DNA from: JAJRPT01 sp964465945
GTDB lineage: Bacteria; Bacteroidota; Ignavibacteria; Kapaibacteriales; UBA2268
Direction of reading: 5' to 3'
Assembly: GCA_964465945.1 (NCBI GenBank)
Contig: CAYXMM010000002.1
Span: 124,001-188,000 of the forward strand
DNA: 64,000 nt
Under the pieces are notes generated by a model that worked only from the letters and a program-made list of their open reading frames with translations, did not search any database and was not told the DNA's origin. Positions 37,901-46,203 of this stretch are shown in pieces (within the stretch, counting starts at the first letter, position 1; each line of letters starts with the position of its first letter). Both the position numbers and the translations under genes were made by a program.

Positions 37901-40445
37901 TACTTTGGGTGATCCTTTAATTAACATTCCATTCTCGATAAATACTGATTTTTATTTTCAAGAGAATGACATATTTGTGGATAATAATAATAATATAATT
38001 TCTGTTGATGATACAACTGTTACGATTAAAACGAAAATTTATAATAATGGATATTGTAATGATTCAAATGTCGTAGTCAAAATTGAAAGTATTTATGGAA
38101 ATGACACTATATCTTATTATGATACTCTAAATATTATTTGCAATAGTTTAGAATACTCTTTTAATATTAATGTGTATCAACTTGCAGGTGTACATAAGGT
38201 TAAAATTCTTATTGATTCAGAAAATTATTATAATGAAGATTATGAAAATAATAATGAAACTGAAATTGTATTTAATGTTTATAACCGTAGTTTAATTCCA
38301 ATTGATCCTAAGGATAATTGGAATATAAGTAATATAAACCCTCAGTTTAGGTTTTATGACGCAAAATATTTAAACGAAAGAAAATACAAGTTTTCACTAT
38401 TTGACAATGATAAAATTATTACTTCAAAAGATAATGAAATAACTGTCAAAGATGGTAATTATATAACTTGGTCTCCCATAATTGAACTTAATCTTAATGA
38501 AATAGTAAAACTTGAATATGAAATTGTTGATAATGACCCAAAAAATATTGGTAAACAAGTTCTAAATTTGAATACTAAGAAATTTGAATTGAATGATAAC
38601 AAATATAATATTCCTTTAAATTTATTTAACTCAGATAGTTTAAATTATTCGGACTTGAAAAAGTCATTTGGTTTTAATGAAAAATATATAAAGATTGAAG
38701 CAAGAACTGAATATAGAAAATTTACAGATAACACATTAGAACACATATTTATTAGCATAGATGGAAAAGAGATTATTAATAATGTGAGAGGAGCAGCTGG
38801 AACTTATTTAGTATCAATCAATAGAACAAATCTAAACTTAAATGATGCAAAGTTTTTTAACACAAGTTGGGATAAGGATGTTGCAACTAATTATATAAAC
38901 TACATTAAAGACACTTTAAATATGAATGATTTAATTATTATAATTACTACAGTAGATGGATTTGGTTCCTTTCTTGGTCATTGTAAACCTAATTCAAATT
39001 GTTATATTGATTCTTTGAAGGCAGTATTTAGAGAGAAATTCAACTCAAAACTAATTGATTCTGTTAGAGAGTTGAATGATAGAATGAGATACATACTAAT
39101 TTATTCCAAGACAACAGAAGGAAATTTGTTGAATGAAGTTGTTCAAAAAGAGAAAGATTCAGAAAAAGAATTAGTATTAATTGATAGTTTAATTAAACCA
39201 GTCTACAACGCTGATTTTGAATTTACACTACCTAACGATATTAATATTTTAAAAGATTTGACAATTGAAGGAAAGAATAATAATGCTATAATAAGTATAA
39301 GTGCTTTTGATAAGAATAATAATCTTTTTAATACGTATTCATTGAATGACTTAGAAAACAATAATAATGTGGAATTATCTGATAGCATTTATAAAGTTAA
39401 AGTTAATTTATCAAGAGATAGTTTAAAGTATAAACCTGAAATAAATAATATGACAATTAATTATAAACCATTCCCAGAGCTAGGGGTTATAAATATTACT
39501 GAAAAGTTTGATTCACTGATGCGAGGAGAAGATTTCGAGTTAAATTATCGAGTGTCTAATTATTCATTAAGGTCTTTGCTTGATTCTTCAAAACTAAATT
39601 TATCAATCAACTCGCAGCAAGTTGATAATTTTAATATTGTTGATTTAGTTCATAATTCTGATACTATATTTAATACTAATATAATTACAGATAACCTTAT
39701 CTCAAAAAATAATATTACGGCAAGGTTAAATCAATTAAATAGTATAAAAGAAGTAATCAATAGCGATAATTTTAATAACTATTTATTAAATATATTTGAA
39801 GATAGAGAAGCCCCTATACTAAAAGCATTTGCAAATAGCTCAGAAATATTTGACCAATCTTTTGTGTCAGAGACTTCAACTTTTACTATTAATTTATATG
39901 ATAATTCAAAACTTCCAATAAATGACAAATCTAAATTCACAAGAGTTAGATTGAATGGTTGGGTAGATGATGGAGATATTACTTTTTCAAATACTTTTAT
40001 GGATAATGAAGACCCAACTCTTAAAGCATCTATTCAATTTACAAGTGATAGATTAGAACTCGGAGAGTATAATACAAACTTGTTAGAGGTAACGGCACAA
40101 GATGCAACAGGTAATAAAACTGAAATAGTTTATTATTTAAACATAACAAGAAGAAATGCTCTTGATTCACTTAAAAATTACCCAAATCCTTTTGAAAATG
40201 AGTTTGATGTTGCTTTTAACTATATTGGTAGCATTGAACCAAATATTGCAAAAATGGTACTTTATGATTTGAATGGTAAAATTATTTTTACTAAAATATT
40301 GAATAATGTAAAAATTGGTAAAAATGAAATCAAAGTTAGATTAAGTGAGGACACGAAAGCGTTCATTAATGGAAACTATATAATAATGATTCAATTAAGT
40401 AATTCTTCTGAAAACGTGAATGCAATAATTCAAAAAATGAAATAA
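34998..40445 (+). CDS. Gingipain-type (C25) protease or PorU-like sortase with T9SS domain
   Basis: An 1815-residue secreted protein. It has a signal peptide (MKPLIFLFVILSLKSFSQ) and a long beta-rich N-terminal part (about 20-620). The peptidase C25 domain (about 630-990) has YVYLIGETSWDSDYRA and YADLDE motifs, catalytic His853 in FIGHGATTVF and catalytic Cys883 in LSTLSCNTNAFGE, 30 residues apart as expected for gingipains. A CARDB-like region (about 1000-1090) follows. A segment with similarity to ILEI/FAM3-type domains lies at about 1210-1400 (IDGKEIINNVRG... MNDLIIIITTVDG). The end is a type A sorting domain (about 1728-1815, NYPNPFENEF; NGNYIIMIQL). C25 proteins include both exported Arg/Lys proteases and the T9SS sortase PorU. 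Which applies cannot be decided here. Confidence 0.85.
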   Translation: MKPLIFLFVILSLKSFSQEYKLSENSNGMSIHLINVIDNDSLLLQNYFFEKTSDNYLKFQIVLGNNEPIIVDIDKKKIDFKLEFYENFRGIDIYNVLIPLQEIINNSTINILYSTEKDLSMSMSIESNLFPFVINKKYLNNLLVGNNLISKNRVKFQAEDWFEREKKYFKVKTNEDRIYKINTEKLSNAIGNINISNIGVKLYGEDYPFFYVKSSDNILDGNDEFYLLGKVQRGDTTYFEHYNSNVSFYIYESKLPISSLHKKETNNNEKVDFVNRSLHFERDTIFSYGYDFRIVDAADNLYEGWYYKIIDASELSKNDFSLNVKIYPKNIDSISLRYVTQTEGKTGFFDIYNMTFYLNNFLTDSTLFSKFKKVDYSFPTDNLILGTNSLKLKSNSFTNNIGNKEVGRVGIDFANISGLFYTIADNNNFNFITNSNENSFIEVLNYNYPEVISIDKTNKTIEFANSKNQSFFNGGISKDKKFASISINDVNVYGEGNYQLIYLKNNNLQSLSSDKVQDILQVINDNPTIFLLLVKSEFDNVLKTKLSNLGFTTYDNSSYYFMNDKSKNSLQINSNEQFHQEFIAENLNSFSAKVNLNSGNNEYIVTSLDNKKLDGEVIQFSNLKDVSNQADVLYVTSKSLSSSVQKYLEYRKSVYMELTFKVAYIEDIYNEFSYGIEGPHSLKDFLKYVYNNWQSPKISYVYLIGETSWDSDYRATAAFVKSLVPTYGLPVTDIWYADLDETNKSREEVFVGRVTPNNDLELLNYLEKLKKFEEVKFAPWFKKALLLVGGKENEKDMFIDYSDRAFDVIYNSELKVDTSYISGIPKDGFEISKGPEIRNAINNGVLWTNFIGHGATTVFDMDGWAENQLNNFSRTGILSTLSCNTNAFGESVAPQSRNEAYIMYPKTGFIFTYGGTTLGMPGIQRLFIEEIMKALSDKNIKVRNVLELKRIGTKPLEFGYDIHYQSFNTLGDPLINIPFSINTDFYFQENDIFVDNNNNIISVDDTTVTIKTKIYNNGYCNDSNVVVKIESIYGNDTISYYDTLNIICNSLEYSFNINVYQLAGVHKVKILIDSENYYNEDYENNNETEIVFNVYNRSLIPIDPKDNWNISNINPQFRFYDAKYLNERKYKFSLFDNDKIITSKDNEITVKDGNYITWSPIIELNLNEIVKLEYEIVDNDPKNIGKQVLNLNTKKFELNDNKYNIPLNLFNSDSLNYSDLKKSFGFNEKYIKIEARTEYRKFTDNTLEHIFISIDGKEIINNVRGAAGTYLVSINRTNLNLNDAKFFNTSWDKDVATNYINYIKDTLNMNDLIIIITTVDGFGSFLGHCKPNSNCYIDSLKAVFREKFNSKLIDSVRELNDRMRYILIYSKTTEGNLLNEVVQKEKDSEKELVLIDSLIKPVYNADFEFTLPNDINILKDLTIEGKNNNAIISISAFDKNNNLFNTYSLNDLENNNNVELSDSIYKVKVNLSRDSLKYKPEINNMTINYKPFPELGVINITEKFDSLMRGEDFELNYRVSNYSLRSLLDSSKLNLSINSQQVDNFNIVDLVHNSDTIFNTNIITDNLISKNNITARLNQLNSIKEVINSDNFNNYLLNIFEDREAPILKAFANSSEIFDQSFVSETSTFTINLYDNSKLPINDKSKFTRVRLNGWVDDGDITFSNTFMDNEDPTLKASIQFTSDRLELGEYNTNLLEVTAQDATGNKTEIVYYLNITRRNALDSLKNYPNPFENEFDVAFNYIGSIEPNIAKMVLYDLNGKIIFTKILNNVKIGKNEIKVRLSEDTKAFINGNYIIMIQLSNSSENVNAIIQKMK

Positions 40446-40446
40446 A

Positions 40447-40474
40447 AAAAAGCGGATATAATCCGCTTTTTTTT
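40447..40474 (+). terminator. Terminator shared by the C25 gene and convergent secG
   Basis: Stem AAAAGCGGAT paired with ATCCGCTTTT and flanked by A and T runs on both sides, so it can work in both directions. Confidence 0.9.
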
Positions 40475-40494
40475 AATATAATTTTTTTTTATAA

Positions 40495-40863
40495 TTACTT
40501 AGTTTGTCCTTGACTTGCAGGTTGAGGATTAGCAGGAGCTTGTTGAGGAGCTGCGGCTGGTGCTGGTTGAGTCATAGGAGCTGGAATGCTAATACCTTCA
40601 GTTGGAGCTTTTAATTGCGAACCACTATCATTACTTAAAAAGAATAAATTAGTGAGTAAAGTCAAAATAACTATAGCACCTGCTAAAGTCCAAGTGATTT
40701 TAGCTAACATATCAGATGCTCTTCTGCTTCCTAACACTGAATTAAATTGGCTACCAATTCCTGTCATTCCAGTCATCATATCACCTTTACCTGGTTGAAC
40801 AAGTACTGCACCAATTAATAAAAGCCCGATTAAAACTAAGAGTATGCTTACTACAATATACAT
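40495..40863 (-). CDS. secG: Preprotein translocase subunit SecG
   Basis: A 122-residue inner-membrane protein with two transmembrane helices (about 3-21 and 57-77) and the conserved loop LVQPGKGDMMTGMTG...GSRRASDMLAK between them. SecG assists SecYE and SecA in translocating unfolded proteins. The C-terminal tail (about 88-122) is rich in Pro, Ala and Gln, a low-complexity extension common in the FCB group. The gene is divergent from the LptF/LptG permease gene and has a good promoter whose -33 box abuts that gene's start codon. Confidence 0.95.
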   Translation of the reverse strand: MYIVVSILLVLIGLLLIGAVLVQPGKGDMMTGMTGIGSQFNSVLGSRRASDMLAKITWTLAGAIVILTLLTNLFFLSNDSGSQLKAPTEGISIPAPMTQPAPAAAPQQAPANPQPASQGQTK

Positions 40864-40903
40864 ATTTTTATTCCCAGAATAATTATTTATTTTTGAAAGA
40901 TTA

Positions 40904-40934
40904 CAAAATTATAAATTAAAATTTAAATAACAAA
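40904..40934 (-). promoter_or_regulatory. Predicted secG promoter
   Basis: On the minus strand TTTG (40931-40934), a 19-nt spacer, TAATTTTG (40904-40911), 40 nt before the secG start. The -33 box ends directly beside the ATG (40935) of the divergent permease gene. Confidence 0.6.
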
Positions 40935-42371
40935 ATGAAAATTATAGATAGATATATTATTCGCTTTTTAATAGGTCCTTTTATTTTTGGAACTCTCTTA
41001 GTAGTATTTCTATTTCTTATGCAATTTTTAATGTTAAAGCTTGATGATTTGGTGGGTAAGGGATTAGATAATATGTTGATATTACAACTTATTAGCTTAA
41101 ATTTACCATCAATGTTTGTGATTGCAATACCTATGGGAACTTTGTTTGGCTCTTTAATGGCTTTTGGAAATATGTCCTCTCATCATGAAGTTACAATTAT
41201 GAAAGCGAGTGGGGCAAGTTTATTAAGAATGATGCGACCTGTGATAATTCTTGGAATTATTTTAGCTGGTGGATTGTTTTGGTTTAACAATATTGTTCTT
41301 CCTGAGAGTAATCATCAAGCAAGAACTTTATTGAATGACATAAAAAGGAAGAAGCCGACTTTTTTGCTTGAGTCTGGAAGATTTTCTATGGATTTGAATG
41401 GGTATACTATTCTTGCGAGAAAGGTTGATTCCATTTCAGGAGGACTTAAAAAAGTAACAATTTATGATAATTCTGATGTTAGAAATTCAAATATTATTTC
41501 TGCTGATTCTGGAACTATTGCTTTTAATTCTGATTACTCTAAGCTTATTATTAATTTGTTTGAAGGCAATATTCATCAAATGAAACGTATGGAAGCAAAG
41601 GATTTCAAAGTTATTGGTTTTAAGGAATATACTATTTATCAAAATGTATCTGGGTTTTCTCTTGAAAGGACTGACGAAAGTATTATGAAACGTGGTAATC
41701 GTGAAATGGATATAAATCAAATGAAGGAAATTAAACAGGAACTATTAAATGAAGCGAATGAAAGATTATATGCTCAATTTAAACATATCGGGAATTATAT
41801 TGATTATGCTTTGAATAATAACTTAGACTCTAATACTTTAAATAATACTCAAAATTATGAAAATATGGGGTTTAGTAATGATTTGGCTATCAGGAGAATG
41901 CAACAAAAAGATGTTTTTCCTAATGACTCAGCTAAGCAAAAGCGATTTATAAGTTTCAATGAAAATGATAAAATGCTCTCACATTTAATAGTAATGTTGA
42001 AAAATGAATCAAGGATTGAGAATGATTATAGATTAGATGCCGGTGGTTTTGAAGTGGAAATTCAAAAGAAGTACTCTATTCCTGTAGCGTGTTTACTTTT
42101 TATATTTGTGGGTTGTCCGTTAGGGATAATAACAAAGGGTGGAAATTTTGGTATTAGTGCTGCAATTTCGCTTGCGTTTTATATTGTTTATTGGGTATTC
42201 TTATTGGGAGGAGAAAAACTTGCAGATAGGGGATATATTATGCCTGAGATTAGTATGTGGATTGGAAATATTATTATTGGTATAGTTGGGTTGACTTTGA
42301 CTTATCGTGTTAGCAATGAATCGAGCTCTTTTAAAGTATTTTTAAATAAGTTGTTTAATTTGAAAAGATAA
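40935..42371 (+). CDS. LptF/LptG-family lipopolysaccharide export permease
   Basis: A 478-residue YjgP/YjgQ-family permease. LptF and LptG with the LptB ATPase extract lipopolysaccharide from the inner membrane. The start MKIIDRYIIRFLIGPFIFG is the family N-terminus. Three helices (about 12-32, 55-82 and 98-122) and a periplasmic beta-jellyroll (about 130-245) follow. A Lys/Asn-rich insert (about 245-345) precedes three C-terminal helices (about 375-470) containing IPVACLLFIFVGCPLGI. Lipid A export is typical, but F and G cannot be told apart from sequence alone. The start codon directly abuts secG promoter elements. A bidirectional terminator separates it from the FecR-like gene. Confidence 0.92.
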   Translation: MKIIDRYIIRFLIGPFIFGTLLVVFLFLMQFLMLKLDDLVGKGLDNMLILQLISLNLPSMFVIAIPMGTLFGSLMAFGNMSSHHEVTIMKASGASLLRMMRPVIILGIILAGGLFWFNNIVLPESNHQARTLLNDIKRKKPTFLLESGRFSMDLNGYTILARKVDSISGGLKKVTIYDNSDVRNSNIISADSGTIAFNSDYSKLIINLFEGNIHQMKRMEAKDFKVIGFKEYTIYQNVSGFSLERTDESIMKRGNREMDINQMKEIKQELLNEANERLYAQFKHIGNYIDYALNNNLDSNTLNNTQNYENMGFSNDLAIRRMQQKDVFPNDSAKQKRFISFNENDKMLSHLIVMLKNESRIENDYRLDAGGFEVEIQKKYSIPVACLLFIFVGCPLGIITKGGNFGISAAISLAFYIVYWVFLLGGEKLADRGYIMPEISMWIGNIIIGIVGLTLTYRVSNESSSFKVFLNKLFNLKR

Positions 42372-42430
42372 TATTTTTAATTAAATTATATTGATAAAAA
42401 TTATTTGAAAAACGTTTCAAATATATATAA

Positions 42431-42466
42431 AAAATGGCTGATTCGATTTGAACCAGCCATTTTTTT
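42431..42466. terminator. Bidirectional terminator
   Basis: Stem AAAATGGCTG / CAGCCATTTT extended by TTC / GAA, with A and T runs outside. It lies between convergent genes. Confidence 0.9.
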
Positions 42467-42484
42467 AATTTAAGTAAGAAATAA

Positions 42485-43420
42485 CTACTTTTTAACAACT
42501 TGCATTGCTTCGTCATTTAAGCCAATAGATAGTAAATATTTAGCATACATTACTTTATAAGCTTCAACAGAAGGGTCAATAGAAATTGCTTTTTCAAAGT
42601 ATTGAGTTGCTTCATTAACTACTTTATTATTAGCATAGAATTTAGCTAGAATCATATTATCCATAGAATTTTCTAAATTTAATTCAGATGTTAAAGCATT
42701 TAATTCACCTTTGATATTTTGAACTTGTTCTTCTGACATTCTGAAGATACAAAATTCCTCGCTTGCGAATTTTCCTGAACTAACTGACCAGTAAGAACAT
42801 TCATCAGAAGGTAGTTTAATTGCAGCTAAATCAATAGTTATATCTGTTCCAGTAACATTTTTCTCAAATAGAACTTCATCAGTTCCATTTTTAATTACAA
42901 ATTTATAATCTTTAGCTCCTTCCATTGGATACCAAGTGAATTTCATTGAGTTTTCAAGAGCATAAGAGCTTCTTGGTAAACTTGCAACAATTGAAGCAGA
43001 AGTAAATTTATTATTGAATGATCTTTCTACCGCACCAAGAGTAGTCATATTGTCATTGACATTTCCTTTTGCTAACATATCATCAGCTTCGCCCATTTCA
43101 TCAAGTAGGGAATTAGCTAATTTCTTAGATACGTTTTTACCACCAGTGCTAATTTTTGCTGACAATTTTGCAACTGAATAGAATCCAGATTTATCAACGG
43201 TTGTTTCATTTCCTTTGCTGTTAGCAATTTTTAACGATGCGCCATTGTCAAGTTTAATTTGGTCCGATAATTTTAAATTATCGCCATTAGAAATGCTTTC
43301 CCAATTGGAACCATTTTTAAGCTTAACGCTTCCTTTAACGCTTTTTACTTTAAACTCTTCTCCGTAAGACAATACAGAGAAAGCAATTAGTAAAACAAAT
43401 AAGTATTTTAAACTTTTCAT
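42485..43420 (-). CDS. Secreted FecR-like domain protein with TPR-type C-terminus
   Basis: A 311-residue protein. The frame opens at a GTG (43429), but the ATG at 43420 has AAAGGTG at ideal spacing. Signal peptide MKSLKYLFVLLIAFSVLSYG. Residues about 25-80 are a FecR-type beta module (VKSVKGSVKLKNGSNWESI... LKLSDQIKLDNGASLKI). The middle (about 145-215) is a beta-sandwich (SMKFTWYPMEGAKDYKFVIKN), a layout often seen in FecR-domain proteins. Residues about 230-311 are helical and TPR-like (AKFYANNKVVNEATQYFEKAISIDPSVEAYKV). It lies downstream of two CHASE2 genes on the same strand, with an 86-bp A/T-tract gap. It probably acts in the periplasm as a ligand-binding or scaffold partner. Confidence 0.8.
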   Translation of the reverse strand: MKSLKYLFVLLIAFSVLSYGEEFKVKSVKGSVKLKNGSNWESISNGDNLKLSDQIKLDNGASLKIANSKGNETTVDKSGFYSVAKLSAKISTGGKNVSKKLANSLLDEMGEADDMLAKGNVNDNMTTLGAVERSFNNKFTSASIVASLPRSSYALENSMKFTWYPMEGAKDYKFVIKNGTDEVLFEKNVTGTDITIDLAAIKLPSDECSYWSVSSGKFASEEFCIFRMSEEQVQNIKGELNALTSELNLENSMDNMILAKFYANNKVVNEATQYFEKAISIDPSVEAYKVMYAKYLLSIGLNDEAMQVVKK

Positions 43421-43506
43421 CTTTTTCACCTTTGTGAATATATATGTGCTAAATTAATTAATTTTTTTTAACAAACAAATTTTTTTTTAAAATTTCTATT
43501 TTTTTT

Positions 43507-44730
43507 TTATTTGAATTTTGAAATTGCTAACAAAAATACTGGTTTTATTGAATCTGTATATAATTCATAAACTACAGTAGATAATGCGGATGCCAATATT
43601 ACTAAAGTTAAATTAATCTCAATTTTGTATTCATAAAACAAGTTTACCGTTAAAAATACTACCAAGAAAGACTCGACTACAAAAGTTAATGTTGCGATTA
43701 ACTCATACCATTTTGGCGATTTATAACCAATGTAACCGAATAACACCATATTGAAATAACACAAAATAAATGTAAATAAGAGAATAATCCAAGATTGTAT
43801 ATCAGAAAAATAATCATCAGTAATTACCATAGAAATGACGTTAGCCGTGATAATTGTTTTATACATATCAGGGAAAGTTCTTCCTGATGTCGTTTCGTTT
43901 AAAGGTGTATAGTATAAACGACTGAAATCATCAGAAGTTCCACTTGTGTCTACAACTCCCATAAGAACTATTTTATTTTTGAAGTAGTCTTCTGGGTAAT
44001 TACCTTGAAAGACTTGGCTTGCATTTATTATTTCATATTTATCCCAATTTCCTTTGAAATTGATTCTTTCCTCAGCTTTATCTCTTTTAAAGAGACGTTT
44101 AACTGCATCTGGATTATATTGTTCAGCAATTTTTATTCCATAATGATAAAATGTATCTAAGTTACTGATATATCGTGGTATAAACTTCCGAGTAGTTTTT
44201 GTTGATTGATTATTTTTAGACAAATAATAATTATAACCAGAATTATAGCCATATTCTATATCATTCTTATTTATTTTCTGTAAATTATCCAAATAATTAA
44301 TATTATTAGCTAAAACTACATTTTCACTTGAAAGAACTGATTTTGTAACTTCAAATAGTTGAGAATTTGGTTTTGCCTTAAACTCATGGTCAATACCTAA
44401 GACGCTTATTCCCTTGCCTTCTAACGACTTTATTACTTTTAAATAAGCAACATCATTAAGTTCTTGCAAACCATCTAAAGTTTTCATTCCCGTATTTATA
44501 ATTACAATATCGGTTTCTTTTGGTAAATCTAAACTTGGAAGAACTGACGAGAAGTAAATATCTGTAATTTCAAAGTCAGAAAGTGCTTCTTTAAATGGCT
44601 TAAATATACTCGCTTGGAAAAGAAAAGGTATAATAAACAAGAATATAAATACAAATAATGTGCTAATAAATACATCTAAACTGAATAACTGGAAACTATA
44701 CCCTTTATAAAAATCTTCATTTGGCATCAT
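43507..44730 (-). CDS. CHASE2-domain membrane protein, no output domain (second copy)
   Basis: A 407-residue protein. One N-terminal helix (about 17-38) leads into a CHASE2 extracytoplasmic sensor domain (about 45-280: IVIINTGMKTL, ISVLGIDHEF, NKIVLMGVVDTS, YYTPLNETTSGRTFPDMYKTIITANVISM). Three C-terminal helices (about 290-310, 320-350 and 360-395) follow. The protein ends shortly after the last helix (SIKPVFLLAISKFK), so the usual adenylate-cyclase, kinase or phosphatase part of CHASE2 receptors is absent. It is a paralog of the upstream gene, sharing TPDMY/FPDMY...ANxISM and the FELFTDSIKP/YELYTDSIKP end. The two genes overlap by 14 bp. CHASE2 ligands are unknown. Confidence 0.88.
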   Translation of the reverse strand: MMPNEDFYKGYSFQLFSLDVFISTLFVFIFLFIIPFLFQASIFKPFKEALSDFEITDIYFSSVLPSLDLPKETDIVIINTGMKTLDGLQELNDVAYLKVIKSLEGKGISVLGIDHEFKAKPNSQLFEVTKSVLSSENVVLANNINYLDNLQKINKNDIEYGYNSGYNYYLSKNNQSTKTTRKFIPRYISNLDTFYHYGIKIAEQYNPDAVKRLFKRDKAEERINFKGNWDKYEIINASQVFQGNYPEDYFKNKIVLMGVVDTSGTSDDFSRLYYTPLNETTSGRTFPDMYKTIITANVISMVITDDYFSDIQSWIILLFTFILCYFNMVLFGYIGYKSPKWYELIATLTFVVESFLVVFLTVNLFYEYKIEINLTLVILASALSTVVYELYTDSIKPVFLLAISKFK

Positions 44731-46186
44731 TATCCTCTTCGTTTAATTTTTTATTATCTTCCACATCGTCTTGATTTTCATCTTTATCTAAATTTTCCAA
44801 TTCTATTTTGTTGTTTTCAATGGCATTATTATTTTCACCATTTTTTAATTCATTAGCGTTTTTGACATTAATTTCATTTTGTTCTATAATGTTTGCTTTA
44901 ATAACTTGATTGCTCTGGCTTTCATCTGCAACTCCATCACCTTCATCGCTTTCTTCGTTATTTTTATTAGATTGTATATTCTTCTTTAACTCTCTTCTTC
45001 TGAAAACCCCAACAACAAGAGGTTTTATAGAATCAGTGAATAGTTCAAAAGAAAGGACAGAAACAAGGATAGCGAAAAATGAAGCGGCAAACCTTAGTTC
45101 GATATTAAACCAATCCATTAAAAAAATCATTAAAAGGGAAAATCCAATTAATTCTCCAAAAATTAATATTATTGTAAATGGCTGATACCATAAAACAAGT
45201 TCATCATTTTTTCGCCAGTAGTTAAATAAAATCATATTGCAATAAACTACTAATATCATTAAAATAAGTGATAATATATCTGATGTTCTATAAATATAGT
45301 CTTCTTCGAGAATCATCGAAATAATATTAGCGTGAATAACAACCCCATACATATCAGGAGTTGTTTTTCCTACGTAGTGATTATTCATAGGTGTGTAGAA
45401 AATATCTTCAGTAGAGACTTCACCTAATTTTGGACCCATATATCCAATTAGAACTATTTTGTTTTCAAAATGATTTGGGTCGAAATTTCCATCTAAAATA
45501 TCATCATAGTTATATGTATGGTATTTATTGATATTTCTTTTAAAATTAATTGCTTCTAATTCATTATTTCTATTTTTATATCTTTGATATTTTGATTTGT
45601 CATAGATCTGCACTACTTTTGATGATAAACTTGGAATGTACTTTCCATTAACTTTTGAAATTGGTTTAACAAGACGCACTGTTTTGAAATCTTCTGGGTG
45701 TATATACATATTTGCATAACCATTAACAGCGTATTTGTTAAACATTGGATTACTTGTTTTTAAACTATCAAATTTACTATCTTCGTTAGTGTCAAAAAGT
45801 TCGTTAACTAAGATTAAATTTTTGATATTTGAAAAGGCGTCTGCTAATGGTAGGTCTTGTTCTTCACCCTTTGGACTTCTAAAAAATGCATCTATTGCTA
45901 TTATTTTAGGGTTATTACTATTTATTATATTAAGTAATTCAGCGGTTGTTTTTCTATCGAGATGACCGTTATTTACTAATACTATATTTTCGTCAATTTC
46001 AACTTTATCATTGTCTCTAACTTGCGAAAATACGAGGTCAGTTAATTGCATATCTTGAAAAGTATTTTGAATTGGGTCGAGCATATCAATACTAAAGAGT
46101 ATTGGTAGATACTTTAGTATCGCAATTACAAGCAAAGTTGAGAATAAATTATTCCAGTTAAAAATATGTTCTAATTTTACTTTCAT
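44717..46186 (-). CDS. CHASE2-domain membrane protein with acidic tail (first copy)
   Basis: A 489-residue protein with one N-terminal helix (about 13-32). The CHASE2 domain (about 45-285) includes ENIVLVNNGHLD, KIIAIDAFF, KIVLIGYMGP, DIFYTPMN and VGKTTPDMYGVVIHANIISM. Three helices (about 292-400) follow, and then a cytoplasmic tail of about 85 residues. The tail starts with basic RRRELKKN and becomes strongly acidic and Asn-rich (EESDEGDGVADES, ENLDKDENQDDVEDNK), looking disordered. No enzymatic domain follows. It begins 17 bp after the xth stop and overlaps the next CHASE2 gene by 14 bp, so xth, both CHASE2 genes and probably the FecR-like gene are cotranscribed. It may pair with its paralog. 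Confidence 0.88.
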   Translation of the reverse strand: MKVKLEHIFNWNNLFSTLLVIAILKYLPILFSIDMLDPIQNTFQDMQLTDLVFSQVRDNDKVEIDENIVLVNNGHLDRKTTAELLNIINSNNPKIIAIDAFFRSPKGEEQDLPLADAFSNIKNLILVNELFDTNEDSKFDSLKTSNPMFNKYAVNGYANMYIHPEDFKTVRLVKPISKVNGKYIPSLSSKVVQIYDKSKYQRYKNRNNELEAINFKRNINKYHTYNYDDILDGNFDPNHFENKIVLIGYMGPKLGEVSTEDIFYTPMNNHYVGKTTPDMYGVVIHANIISMILEEDYIYRTSDILSLILMILVVYCNMILFNYWRKNDELVLWYQPFTIILIFGELIGFSLLMIFLMDWFNIELRFAASFFAILVSVLSFELFTDSIKPLVVGVFRRRELKKNIQSNKNNEESDEGDGVADESQSNQVIKANIIEQNEINVKNANELKNGENNNAIENNKIELENLDKDENQDDVEDNKKLNEEDNDAK

Positions 46187-46203
46187 TCATTTATCAAAAT
46201 TTA

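Noticed and set aside
42485..46186. CHASE2 adenylate cyclase or histidine kinase
   Set aside because: No catalytic domain follows the last helix in either protein.
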